A DNA stretch of 64,000 nt from Wolbachia endosymbiont of Folsomia candida (GCF_001931755.2 NZ_CP015510.2:806001-870000); one strand, 5' to 3'; positions 18,072 to 26,640 are shown, numbered from the stretch's first letter. Translations and numbers: made by a program. The notes: generated from the letters alone by a model not told the origin.

Positions 18072-18602
18072 CTACAAAACAACTTTTAGTGTGCGAAAAG
18101 GAGAATACACTTCCTTGATCCCAGATAAATTGCTATTCACCTCTGAACGATTTCTATAAACGTCAGAAACATGCTGCATAATCCCTAACTTTATCTGCTC
18201 AGGAATATTTTCATAGCCAGCCTCGTATATAACATCAACTCTTTTTGTATTTAAACAATTGTGAAATTCAATATAGCTTCCTATATCACTAAAATAATAA
18301 TTAAGACTTCTCTTTTCTTTTGTAGTAGCAGATATTATTTCTCTTACAGGACCATAGCTTAAATAGAGTCGTCGAGGCACATAATCCTCACATGAGATTT
18401 GCCATGTTTGTTTTACAAGGGATTTTCCCATATGCCATTCAGCGTAATCTGTTGCCCCAAAAATGAGGCTTGAAATTAACTTATCATCTTGATCATTTTC
18501 AATGCGTAAAAATGATTTAACCTCTTCTAATGTGACTGGAAAAGATTCAGGCTTAGATTTACGCTCTACATGAATCACAGGACTTCTTAATAGATCCGAC
18601 AT
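18072..18602 (-). CDS. GTA gp6-like head-tail connector protein
   Basis: A protein of 176 residues of the phage head-tail connector type (phiE125 gp8 / GTA gp6). The N-terminal VTLEEVKSFLRIENDQDDKL followed by ISSLIFGATDYAEWHMGKSL is the typical signature of this family; the C-terminal part has VDVIYEAGYENIPEQIKLGI. The start is certain because AAGGAGGGTTATT immediately precedes the ATG. That leader is identical over 18 bases to the one of the gp15-like gene at 1757. It is the first gene of the gp6-gp8-gp9 cluster. A gene between gp6 and gp8 of the canonical order (gp7) is absent. Confidence 0.8.
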   Translation of the reverse strand: MSDLLRSPVIHVERKSKPESFPVTLEEVKSFLRIENDQDDKLISSLIFGATDYAEWHMGKSLVKQTWQISCEDYVPRRLYLSYGPVREIISATTKEKRSLNYYFSDIGSYIEFHNCLNTKRVDVIYEAGYENIPEQIKLGIMQHVSDVYRNRSEVNSNLSGIKEVYSPFRTLKVVL

Positions 18603-18825
18603 AATAACCCTCCTTTTTTATATGTAGCTAACGTAATTCAAGGTGTACAATTTCTGTCATCCTATTACAGATCCAGGTTTGTTCAGTAAACCTAGATTAC
18701 TTTAGCTATAACAATATCATTATCATTTCTTGGACTTAACATTAAATTAAAACTAGTATAACACTATTTATACAGCGCTAAACATTTGAAATTCTTGCAT
18801 TTTTATTATTTGATAGTAAGTTGTA
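18603..18825. other. Intergenic region upstream of the GTA cluster
   Basis: The 223 bp are AT-rich. A degenerate palindrome half occurs near 18655-18675 (GTCATCCTATTACAGATCCAG). The promoter of gp6-gp8-gp9 should lie here on the minus strand, but I cannot pick one with confidence. Confidence 0.35.
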
Positions 18826-19179
18826 CTACAAATTCTTTGTTGTGTGTACGAGTACGTTCAAAAGAGAACGCATCAAAGCTGCTTCGCCCTTTTTATTGAT
18901 AAAATTTGAATCCACAGCATAGTCAACTAGGCTAGATTTAAGTGAACTCAGATTTCGAGAGTGAATATCATTGAAAATAGAATTTAGCTCTTTAGCAAGT
19001 AAATCACGAAATTTCTGCACACTGTCATATGCAATATTTTCTAGTTCATTTGCAAATTTATCTTGGGTAGCAGTAGCTATATCTTCAATTTCTCCACTTA
19101 ATTCCTCTAGGCTCTGTGAACAAAATTTCGTTGTGAAAGAATAAGATGGGAAAAAGGATATAAAAAAGGAGGAGAAAGT

Positions 19180-19221
19180 GGTAGTTTAACCCAATTAAGC
19201 AATAAAAAAGGAGAAACTACC
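19180..19221 (+). promoter_or_regulatory. Hairpin around the transposase ribosome site
   Basis: GGTAGTTT (19180-19187) pairs with AAACTACC (19214-19221), which ends two bases before the transposase ATG. The loop contains the ribosome site AAAGGAG (19207-19213). Such a hairpin could lower translation of transposase from read-through transcripts. This is an inference from structure. Confidence 0.5.
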
Positions 19222-19223
19222 GA

Positions 19224-19973
19224 ATGGAATATTACATACAAGAAACAAAATGGGAACAAATTTTTGCATTTTTGAAAAGTGTGAAAGGTATACACAGCAA
19301 AGATGAAACGCAACTGAGAAGGTTCGTGGAAGCAGTCTGGTACATGGTCCGAAGTGGTTGCCAGTGGCGTCTTTTAGGAGAAATATATGGTAATTACAGG
19401 AGTATACACAGGAGGTTTAAAAAGTGGTGCGAAAAGGGAATTTGGGAAAAGCTATTTAAATATACACAAGATCCAGATTTAGAGGTGCACATGATAGATG
19501 GCACAATCGTTCGAGCGCATGCTTGTTCGGCTGGATACAAGAAGGATTCTGGAGCTCAAGAGGCATTGGGACGCAGTAAAGGTGGCTTTACAACAAAAAT
19601 TCATGCACTTGTCGATGCTCTTGGAAATCCGTTAAAATTTACGCTTACTGCCGGTCAAAGACATGATATTACACAGGCTGAAGCGTTAACAGACAATGTC
19701 TATAACTCTATTGTAGTAGCAGATAAGGGCTATGACAGTAACGCATTTATTGGCAGCCTTGAAAGCAAGGGATGTGAGGTCACCATTCCACCAAAAAGGA
19801 ATCGAAAAGTGCAAAGAGATTATGATAAACATGTTTATAAAGAGCGGCATTTGATCGAGTGTTTTTTCGGTAAAATCAAAAATTTTCGACGGATTTTTTC
19901 GAGGTTCGACAAGACTGCTATAGTGTTTATGGGCTTTTTGAACTTTGTTGGTGCACTTATATGGCTACTCTAA
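19224..19973 (+). CDS. IS5-family DDE transposase
   Basis: A transposase of 249 residues with the N-terminal DUF4096-like domain (RRFVEAVWYMVRSGCQWRLL) and a DDE domain. Catalytic Asp residues lie in HMIDGTIVRAH (about residue 92) and VVADKGYDSN (about 172), and the Glu in RHLIECFFGKIKNFRRIFSR (about 214). The single ORF is full length, whereas several relatives need a frameshift between two ORFs. The ATG at 19224 follows AAAGGAG. It is likely active in the recent past, since it interrupts a gene that otherwise reads through. Confidence 0.92.
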   Translation: MEYYIQETKWEQIFAFLKSVKGIHSKDETQLRRFVEAVWYMVRSGCQWRLLGEIYGNYRSIHRRFKKWCEKGIWEKLFKYTQDPDLEVHMIDGTIVRAHACSAGYKKDSGAQEALGRSKGGFTTKIHALVDALGNPLKFTLTAGQRHDITQAEALTDNVYNSIVVADKGYDSNAFIGSLESKGCEVTIPPKRNRKVQRDYDKHVYKERHLIECFFGKIKNFRRIFSRFDKTAIVFMGFLNFVGALIWLL

Positions 19974-20036
19974 AATTTTGTTCACAGAGCCTAGCTTTCT
20001 TTCGTTACTTTTAAAATTTTTTATAAAGGTTTTCAT

Positions 20037-20358
20037 ATTCTTTCAGTTTAAATGCTTCTATGAGTATAGTGACAATGAAAAACTACCGAAGTAAAAAATT
20101 CACATAGCAAGCTTTGCCCTATGTCTAACTTCTTGTCATCTAATTATGTAACCTTTACAGTTATCAAAAGAGTATGATTTACTTATAATATCTACTGAAA
20201 ATTTTATATATTTGGCCATGAGCATGGTCATGCTAAAGAGAGAATATGCTTGAATTTAAGAGTTTGCGGACAATTTCTACATCACTACCAGATTTGCCTG
20301 GCAGTGATTAAATAAATTAATAAGAGAGCAATGGCAGAGCCACTAAAACACTACTTCG
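20037..20358. other. AT-rich stretch without a recognised gene
   Basis: I see no gene of useful length. A 21-codon frame at about 20247 (MLEFKSLRTISTSLPDLPG) is the longest, and could be a remnant. The rest is AT-rich. Confidence 0.4.
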
Positions 20359-20580
20359 CTATAATAAACAACATTCTTTGTAACAACTAAGATACTGTTC
20401 GTTACATTTCATGTAACATTGGTTAACATCATTAGTAGAACCACCAGAATCCAAACATTCTTGACGGCAATTATCATCAATAGCAGCACATGATTTTTTA
20501 CACTCTGCCTTAGTCGCAGCACTTCTTATTATATCAATATACACAGAAGCATTAGTTTTTTTAACCATAATATTTACCAT
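20359..20580 (-). CDS. Small Cys-rich protein with paired CX3C motifs
   Basis: Not recognised. The protein of at most 73 residues (possibly 69 from the second Met) has nine Cys in a regular pattern: CKKSC-x6-CRQEC, a 12-residue linker, then CYMKC-x6-CYKEC followed by one more Cys. Each half is C-x3-C-x6-C-x3-C, so the gene looks like an internal duplication of a helical pair that could be locked by disulfides. This recalls, without proof of kinship, the twin CX3C proteins of the mitochondrial intermembrane space. No signal peptide is obvious. It lies 78 bp downstream of nothing else on its strand and upstream of ftsK's end, as a single gene. Confidence 0.55.
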   Translation of the reverse strand: MVNIMVKKTNASVYIDIIRSAATKAECKKSCAAIDDNCRQECLDSGGSTNDVNQCYMKCNEQYLSCYKECCLL

Positions 20581-20658
20581 ATAAGAAACAATAGTGAATA
20601 TTTTAATATAAAATCATTACTATTATGTTAATTTTAGTATGAATATTTTGCAGCTATA

Positions 20659-22779
20659 TTATTCCATCAATATTTCTCTCTTGCCTGAGTAGTTCGGAGG
20701 GCTGACTATCCCTTCTTTCTCCATTCTTTCCACGATATTTGCGGCTCTATTGTAGCCTATACGGAGTTGCCGCTGAATGTAACTAGTTGAAACTTTTTTA
20801 TCTCTTTGAATTATAGAAACTGCTTGGTTATAAAGGTCATTTTCTTCATCTTCTGTCTCACTATCTGCTTCATCTGCAGGATTTTCATCTTCTTTGGTAA
20901 TTTCCTCCATATAATTTGGCTCGCCTTGCGCTTTTAGGTGATCAACTATATCCTCCACTTCATTATCACTTACAAATGGGCCATGAATTCGAATAATCTT
21001 ACCACCAGAGGCCATATAAAGCATGTCGCCCATACCAAGCAATTGTTCAGCCCCTTGCTCTCCAAGTATTGTCCGACTATCTATTTTAGATGTCACTGCA
21101 AAACTGATTCTAGTTGGAAAATTTGCCTTAATCACGCCTGTTATTACATCAACAGATGGACGTTGCGTAGCCATTATTATGTGTATTCCTGCAGCTCGTG
21201 CCATCTGAGCTAAACGTTGAATAGAGCACTCTATCTCTTTACCTGCAACAAGCATTAAATCAGCCATTTCATCCACAATCACTACAATGTATGGAAATGT
21301 TTCCATTTTAATTGGCATTTTTTCAAACAACGGCTTACCTGTTGTTGAGTTAAACCCAATCTGTACAACGCGCTCTAGTTCTACTTCGTTGTTCATCGCT
21401 TCTGTGATTTTTTGATTATAACCGATAACGTTGCGTACATTTAGGTATGACATCATGCGATAACGATTTTCCATCTCTTTTACTATCCATTTCAGGGCAA
21501 TAACTGCCTTTTTTGGCTCTGTAACAACTGGTGTTATTAGGTGCGGTATTGCATCATATATTGAAAGCTCAAGCATTTTTGGATCGATCATGATCATCTT
21601 ACATTCATCTGGGCTCAGCCTAAAAACTAACGAAAGAATCATAGTATTAATCGCAACTGACTTACCAGATCCTGTAGTTCCTGCAACAAGCAAGTGAGGC
21701 ATTTTAGTCAAATCCGCAATAATCGGTTTTCCGCTTATGTCCTTTCCAAGTGCAATTGGAAGATTTAAATTTGAATTTTGATATTCAGGCGATTCAAGTA
21801 AATCACGCAGCATTACTATCTCTCTTTCCTTATTTGGCAACTCTATTCCCATAGCATTTTGCCCACGTATTATCGAGATACGCGCTGAGAGTGCACTCAT
21901 TGAACGCGCGATGTCATCCGCAAGACCAATAACTCTAGCAGATTTTGTGCCAGCTTGTGGCTCGAGTTTATACAAAGTCACAACCGGTCCATAACATATA
22001 CTGATAATTTTTCCTTGCACGCCGAAATCATTAAGAACTTGCTCAAGCAGAGATAGATTTTTATTGCTTTCCATTTCATTTAACTGCTTTCTCTGCAAAG
22101 ACTCCTCCGCCTTAGAAAGCAATTGAACACTTGGAAATTCAAATTCACTGTGCGGTGCAAAAACCTCTTCAGTAGTTTTTTTCTTTCTTTCCTTTGGTTG
22201 CTTCGTAGTTATTTGAGCCATGTATTTTTCTTCTACCAATATAGGAGCAACCGAGTATTTAGAAGTTTTACGTAATCTGAAGAATAGAATTCTCACAAAT
22301 AAGGAAATTATTTTTTTGCATAGAAAAAATAGCAAATAAGTTGTTCTCTTCCAACCAATTAGTCCTACTAAGCCTATTGATGCTGCTACCCATAATATAT
22401 AAAACGGAAAATGGCTAATTATTGCATCTCCTGCTATCCCTCCATTTCTATATTTTGCGGTAATATCTAGCGAAAATTGTGATAGCGCAGCACAAATCCC
22501 TAAATTGATTAATGTTAAGTAGAGAATTTTCAGCAGTATTTTTTGTGGCCTGAAAATCAGCAAATAGGCCACTGTTGTAGCTATTGTGACGCTAGTTAAC
22601 CCAAGAAATTGAACTAGTATGTCAGCTAAATATGACCCTACTATTCCACCCAAATTTGTTACTTCCTGGTCTGTAGCTGTGTTTAAGGATGAGTCCTTAT
22701 AATTGTAGCTAAAAACTAATATATATACATATATTAGGAGTGACAGATATATTGTTGACTTAAAATATCTTTTTATCAT
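20659..22779 (-). CDS. ftsK: DNA translocase FtsK
   Basis: FtsK couples chromosome segregation to septation: its membrane part sits in the divisome and its motor pumps DNA. The protein of 706 residues is short for the family, with four membrane spans in the first 165 residues and a brief linker. The motor has a Walker A loop VAGTTGSGKSVA near residue 366 and a Walker B strand IVVIVDEMADLM near 500. The C-terminal gamma winged helix (YIQRQLRIGYNRAANIVERM) that reads polar DNA signals is present. Its ATG directly follows the stop of the upstream yggT gene with no spacer, so the two form an operon. Confidence 0.95.
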   Translation of the reverse strand: MIKRYFKSTIYLSLLIYVYILVFSYNYKDSSLNTATDQEVTNLGGIVGSYLADILVQFLGLTSVTIATTVAYLLIFRPQKILLKILYLTLINLGICAALSQFSLDITAKYRNGGIAGDAIISHFPFYILWVAASIGLVGLIGWKRTTYLLFFLCKKIISLFVRILFFRLRKTSKYSVAPILVEEKYMAQITTKQPKERKKKTTEEVFAPHSEFEFPSVQLLSKAEESLQRKQLNEMESNKNLSLLEQVLNDFGVQGKIISICYGPVVTLYKLEPQAGTKSARVIGLADDIARSMSALSARISIIRGQNAMGIELPNKEREIVMLRDLLESPEYQNSNLNLPIALGKDISGKPIIADLTKMPHLLVAGTTGSGKSVAINTMILSLVFRLSPDECKMIMIDPKMLELSIYDAIPHLITPVVTEPKKAVIALKWIVKEMENRYRMMSYLNVRNVIGYNQKITEAMNNEVELERVVQIGFNSTTGKPLFEKMPIKMETFPYIVVIVDEMADLMLVAGKEIECSIQRLAQMARAAGIHIIMATQRPSVDVITGVIKANFPTRISFAVTSKIDSRTILGEQGAEQLLGMGDMLYMASGGKIIRIHGPFVSDNEVEDIVDHLKAQGEPNYMEEITKEDENPADEADSETEDEENDLYNQAVSIIQRDKKVSTSYIQRQLRIGYNRAANIVERMEKEGIVSPPNYSGKREILME

Positions 22780-23058
22780 CTACTTAAAGTAGTAATTTAT
22801 CGTATATTTTACAAAATGAATTGCTATTAGCAATATCATTATAGATAAATCCAGTCCATTAAATTTTGGTATATACCTTCTAATAAACTTTAGCGGTGGA
22901 TGTGTCAATTGATTCAAAGTGTACATCACTCTATTAATAACATCATTATATATGTTTACTATATTGAGCTTAACCAGCCAATTTAGAACGATCCAGCCTA
23001 TTAAAATAAAGCTATAGAGTTCAAGCAACGTATTAATTAAATATATAATTGGGTGCAT
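22780..23058 (-). CDS. YggT-family membrane protein
   Basis: A protein of 92 residues with two hydrophobic segments (about 4-26 and 68-90) around a short hydrophilic centre, TLNQLTHPPLKFIRRYIPKF, a stretch typical of the YggT/YlmG family. Members act in the membrane and have been tied to osmotic stress or to division and organelle partition, but the molecular role is uncertain. The gene ends one base before ftsK begins, consistent with a link to division. The start MHPIIYLINT fits the family length. Confidence 0.85.
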   Translation of the reverse strand: MHPIIYLINTLLELYSFILIGWIVLNWLVKLNIVNIYNDVINRVMYTLNQLTHPPLKFIRRYIPKFNGLDLSIMILLIAIHFVKYTINYYFK

Positions 23059-23237
23059 GTTTTTACTTTAACTGATTATCAATACATTTGTATTGCATGA
23101 GGGATTAAAAATCAAGTCGCGTTGAGTTTTTTGATTTTATATTTAACTTAATTGATTGCTTTTTTAATAGAGCTTCTTGACTATCTGAATTTATCAATAC
23201 ATAATAGATGTATATTAATAATAAATAGGAGTTAAAA

Positions 23238-23768
23238 ATGACCGCATCTCATAATAAGCAAGACTGGAAATCTATAAACACAGATGAATATAATGAAAAT
23301 GAACAAGACTGGGAACATGTAAAAACAGATGAATATAAGCAAAGCTATGAATATAATGCAAGAGATAGTAAGATTGTTTCTTTCAACAACACAGTAGCTG
23401 ATTTAGGTCAATTTTGTACAAAATTAAAAGAGAGAGATAGTAGGACTGCTTTTTTCAATAACACAGTAGCTGGTTTAGATCAATCGTGGAGAGAATTCAA
23501 AGAACAAACACATGGAACGATATACGATATTGGAACTTGGTTAGCAAAAACGTACAAAAATTATACTGAGAAGGCTACTTATAATCTCAACGCTCAAGTA
23601 GAAAGAGTACAACAGGTAGAAGAAATAGAGATGACAGAATTTAGTCCATTAAAGACAAAAGTTGATTGCACGTTACCAGAAGAAGAAATAAATGAGAAAC
23701 CTGGTGGGCAAATTCATAATGCGAATATTACCAATCTATGGAACCTTATAGGACGTGTACTTGGCTAA
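23238..23768 (+). CDS. Hypothetical protein with two internal tandem duplications
   Basis: Not recognised. The ATG follows AATAGGAGTT. The protein of 176 residues begins with two units, QDWKSINTDEYNENE and QDWEHVKTDEYKQSYE, then two units of 24 residues, RDSKIVSFNNTVADLGQF and RDSRTAFFNNTVAGLDQS (first 18 residues shown). The middle is helical and the tail hydrophilic. No signal or membrane segment is visible. It stands alone, transcribed away from yggT, and is followed by an IS4 element in a palindrome. The repeats suggest a rapidly changing, perhaps host-facing, protein; that is inference. Confidence 0.6.
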   Translation: MTASHNKQDWKSINTDEYNENEQDWEHVKTDEYKQSYEYNARDSKIVSFNNTVADLGQFCTKLKERDSRTAFFNNTVAGLDQSWREFKEQTHGTIYDIGTWLAKTYKNYTEKATYNLNAQVERVQQVEEIEMTEFSPLKTKVDCTLPEEEINEKPGGQIHNANITNLWNLIGRVLG

Positions 23769-23927
23769 AACAGCATAATTAGGGTAGCAGATCTATTGCT
23801 AGCTTGATAAAACAATTCTAGGTGTGGGTAAAATAACCAAATCAGGTCTTATAATTAATTATAAGGCCTGTATGCATCTATAAAACAATTTTTGAAAAGA
23901 AGCAGTTGTCATCCCAGTGCGTGACAC

Positions 23928-25129
23928 ACAAGTGTACGAACGTTTGTTATGGAAAGTGAAAAAGGTAATAATCGTAGACTTTTTCTGGGTTTCCACCACA
24001 ATATTCAATGACAGGTTTTAGGATTTCAAGCCTGAGTTCATTCATAAAAGCTCTCCTTGCAAACTTATAACTCTTGATTTCGCTGCGTTTTCTGTATTCT
24101 GTTAATAAAACCGAAGCAATAAGAATCATGTATAGTGTGACCAAAATTGTGTTTTTGCTATGTCCAAGAAAATGCTTCGTGTTGAGCTCCTGCTTGATAA
24201 ATTTGAAGAAAACTTCTATTGACCAGCGCCTTTTGTAAAGAGCGCAGACTTCTTCAGCAGACATTTCATAAATATTAGTCAAAAATGTGAGAACTTCGCC
24301 ATTCTGTCGATTTTGCGCTTTAATTAGCCTGATTTCAAACGACAAAAATCTTGAACCTTTTTGCCCCAGCCTGACTACTACATCTTCCATTAGCTCAAGC
24401 GTTCCAGTCTGCATGCCTGCAACTTTTCCGTGGATACGCACAATTTGATAACGAATATTATCGTTGCCACGTGTGATAAAATGTATGCCTTTATCTATAA
24501 ACTCCTCGAAAGTTGCACGTTTTTGCAGTCCTCGATCAAATATGCAAATCGACTCTTGACCGTGATTTAAAATCATTTCCCGGAACGATGTGCTGTCAGA
24601 GGAGCCCTTGGCTTGAGTATACAAGTTCAGCAACTTTGCAAACCTGCCGTCAGTGGCAACGGTGCACTTTACCATATTCTTTGCACCACCACGCCATGGT
24701 ATTGCAGATTGCAGTAATTTGCTCGATAACTGCAGGGTTGTGGAATCTATAATTAATAGCTTTTCTTGGTCTTTTTGGTTACAAAAACTTTGTAAAACGA
24801 ACGAAAAAATTCTTTCGAAGTACTTAATTGGTATCGTTTTTAAGCGGCTTGCCACCGATGAATGGCGCGTATTCAGGCAAAACATCCGACGATAATTTTC
24901 CTCGATAGTCCGCAAGCTCAGCTCGTTTTTCTCCAATATGCTGTACAGCAGTAAATTAAATATATTTTCTCCCGTAAGTTTGCCCACTTTGTAATCAACG
25001 CCAACCGCTTTGCCTATTTCATCTAACACTGCTTTCGGCAATTTTGATATTATTTCTTTGTAATAAAACACACTTCACACCCTAATTTTTTTCCTATCTT
25101 ATCGCTAAATTAGACGTTCGTACAGTTGT
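23928..25129 (-). mobile_element. IS4-family element, copy B, in a palindromic repeat
   Basis: This is a second 1202-bp copy of the element at 5171-6372, with the same ends. It is flanked by a perfect 11-bp duplication GTGCGTGACAC at 23917-23927 and 25130-25140. The insertion point within the palindrome is the same as for copy A. Confidence 0.95.
23947..25071 (-). CDS. IS4-family DDE transposase (second copy)
   Basis: The 374-residue protein is identical to that of copy A, with the same catalytic Asp residues and the YKRRWSIEVFF part of the IS4 signature. It should move its own element. Perfect target duplication and identity between copies show that the element transposed recently. No passenger gene is present. 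Confidence 0.95.
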   Translation of the reverse strand: MFYYKEIISKLPKAVLDEIGKAVGVDYKVGKLTGENIFNLLLYSILEKNELSLRTIEENYRRMFCLNTRHSSVASRLKTIPIKYFERIFSFVLQSFCNQKDQEKLLIIDSTTLQLSSKLLQSAIPWRGGAKNMVKCTVATDGRFAKLLNLYTQAKGSSDSTSFREMILNHGQESICIFDRGLQKRATFEEFIDKGIHFITRGNDNIRYQIVRIHGKVAGMQTGTLELMEDVVVRLGQKGSRFLSFEIRLIKAQNRQNGEVLTFLTNIYEMSAEEVCALYKRRWSIEVFFKFIKQELNTKHFLGHSKNTILVTLYMILIASVLLTEYRKRSEIKSYKFARRAFMNELRLEILKPVIEYCGGNPEKVYDYYLFHFP

Positions 25130-25164
25130 GTGCGTGACACTGGGATCCAGGAATTTTTTTACAC

Positions 25165-25193
25165 TGGATCCTATGATCAAGTCATAGGATGAC
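25165..25193. repeat. Variant palindromic repeat
   Basis: Arms GGATCCTATGA and TCATAGGATGAC around TCAAG. The same variant occurs at 1643-1672 and, as a perfect hairpin, at 53772-53796. Confidence 0.7.
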
Positions 25194-25245
25194 AGAAAAA
25201 ATGGTAAACCTTACCTATTGTGGATATCAAATCTAGGTAATATCA

Positions 25246-26640
25246 TCAGGAAGATACTACGCTAACTGGATAATCACCGGTAAAGCAAGCATCGCAATAT
25301 TGCGGCGCTATATTATTACGCTTTTCTTCTTTCACAGCTCTGTATAGCCCATCAACACTTAAAAAGGCTAAGCTATTTACTCCAATAATTTTTCTAATTT
25401 CTTCTACAGACTGATTTGCAGCAATTAAATCTTTGCACTCTGGTGTATCTATCCCATAAAAACAAGAATGCTTAATTGGTGGGCTTGAAATTTTTAGGTG
25501 AATTTCTTTGACTCCTGCATCCTTTAACATAACTATTATACTTTGCAGTGTGCTACCGCGTACTATGCTATCATCTATTAAAATTATATTTTTACCCTTT
25601 AAAATATGTTTATTAGCATTAAATTTTAATTTTATTCTAACTTTACGCACCTCAGCAGTTGGTTGTATAAAAGTCCTTCCTATATAGTGATTACGAATTA
25701 TTCCAAGCTCCATAGGTATTTCTGAATGCTCTGCGTACCCAATAGCAGCAGGTATTCCGGAATCAGGTATTGGCACAATCATGTCTATATTGCCTATTGG
25801 AGGGCTCTCTCTAGCAAGCGTCTTCCCTATTGCCTTTCTTATATCATATATTGACCTATCTTCCATTATGCTATCTGGTCTTGAAAAATAGACATACTCA
25901 AAAATACAAAAACTTGATTTCTTCTGCAAAAAAGGAAACATTGACGTTAATTTACCATTTTGATCAATAATCACTAGCTCACCAGGCTTTATTTCTCGGG
26001 TAAACTCAGCGTTTACTATATCAAGTGCGCAAGTTTCAGATGCAAGAATATAAGAGTCATTTAGCTTTCCTAAGACAAGTGGCCTGATCCCTGCCGGATC
26101 ACGCACTCCAATAACTACATTTTGATTAATCGCTACAAAAGAATAAGCGCCTTGTACTTGTTTTAATGCATCTATAAAGCTTTCTAAGAAGCTATCGTTT
26201 TTACTGCTTGCGAGCAAATGTACAACCACTTCCGTATCTATGTCCGATTGAAAAACACACCCTTGCTCAATTAATTGTTCACGCACTTGAAAAGTATTAA
26301 TTAAATTACCATTATGCGCTATAGCAAAGTCACCAAATTTATCACTTTTACCAAGCATTGGCTGTGCTCCGGATTTACTGCCACTTGTTGAATATCGCAC
26401 ATGACCTATTGCATAATTTCCAGGTAAAGATTTCTTTATCTCATCTATATCATCAAGGACGCTGCTTACTTGGCCTTGAAAGTGATAAGAATGTATTTTA
26501 TCTTTGCTGCTTGTTACAATACCAAAAGATTCTTGACCTCTATGCTGCAAAGCATGAAGAGCAAGTATAGAGTTAAATGCAGCATCATTATTACAGCTTA
26601 TACTAAATACTCCACATTCTTCGTGTATTTCATCCAGCAT
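25246..26640 (-). CDS. purF: Amidophosphoribosyltransferase
   Basis: PurF makes phosphoribosylamine from PRPP and glutamine, the committed step of purine synthesis. The protein of 464 residues has a short propeptide (MLDEIHEE) before Cys 9 of CGVFSI, which becomes the N-terminal nucleophile of the glutaminase domain. The glutaminase domain shows HRGQESFGI and GHVRYSTSG. The phosphoribosyltransferase domain carries the PRPP loop IILIDDSIVRGSTLQS near residue 345. It is a single gene here with its own promoter region upstream. All key residues are present. Confidence 0.96.
   Translation of the reverse strand: MLDEIHEECGVFSISCNNDAAFNSILALHALQHRGQESFGIVTSSKDKIHSYHFQGQVSSVLDDIDEIKKSLPGNYAIGHVRYSTSGSKSGAQPMLGKSDKFGDFAIAHNGNLINTFQVREQLIEQGCVFQSDIDTEVVVHLLASSKNDSFLESFIDALKQVQGAYSFVAINQNVVIGVRDPAGIRPLVLGKLNDSYILASETCALDIVNAEFTREIKPGELVIIDQNGKLTSMFPFLQKKSSFCIFEYVYFSRPDSIMEDRSIYDIRKAIGKTLARESPPIGNIDMIVPIPDSGIPAAIGYAEHSEIPMELGIIRNHYIGRTFIQPTAEVRKVRIKLKFNANKHILKGKNIILIDDSIVRGSTLQSIIVMLKDAGVKEIHLKISSPPIKHSCFYGIDTPECKDLIAANQSVEEIRKIIGVNSLAFLSVDGLYRAVKEEKRNNIAPQYCDACFTGDYPVSVVSS

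Larger units (their letters stand above)
19110..19991 (+). mobile_element. IS5-family element (IS427/IS1031-like), intact
   Basis: The 882-bp element has terminal inverted repeats GGCTCTGTGAACAAAATTT and its complement, with a mismatch or two further in. It is flanked by TA (19108-19109 and 19992-19993), or CTAG if the outer bases are counted. It encodes one full-length transposase and splits a minus-strand gene. Confidence 0.88.
18826..20036 (-). pseudogene. Short helical gene split by an IS5-family element
   Basis: Removing the element at 19110-19991 and one TA joins two in-frame pieces into a protein of about 108 residues, starting MKTFIKNFKSNERKLEEL at 20036 and ending LLNVLVHTTKNL. The first 13 codons lie to the right of the element and the rest to the left. 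The protein is helical and hydrophilic, with an early stretch GEIEDIATATQDKFANELEN. It lies just upstream of the gp6-gp8-gp9 cluster on the same strand, so it may be a GTA gene; the heptad-like pattern and Ala/Thr helices recall small tape-measure or tail-chaperone proteins, but this is weak. The 64-residue downstream piece could still be translated from an internal start. Confidence 0.6.

Noticed and set aside
1757..18602. Reading the phage-like genes as prophage WO
   Set aside because: The genes resemble GTA gp6, gp8, gp9, gp12 and gp15 and are scattered without integrase, lysis or WO baseplate genes.
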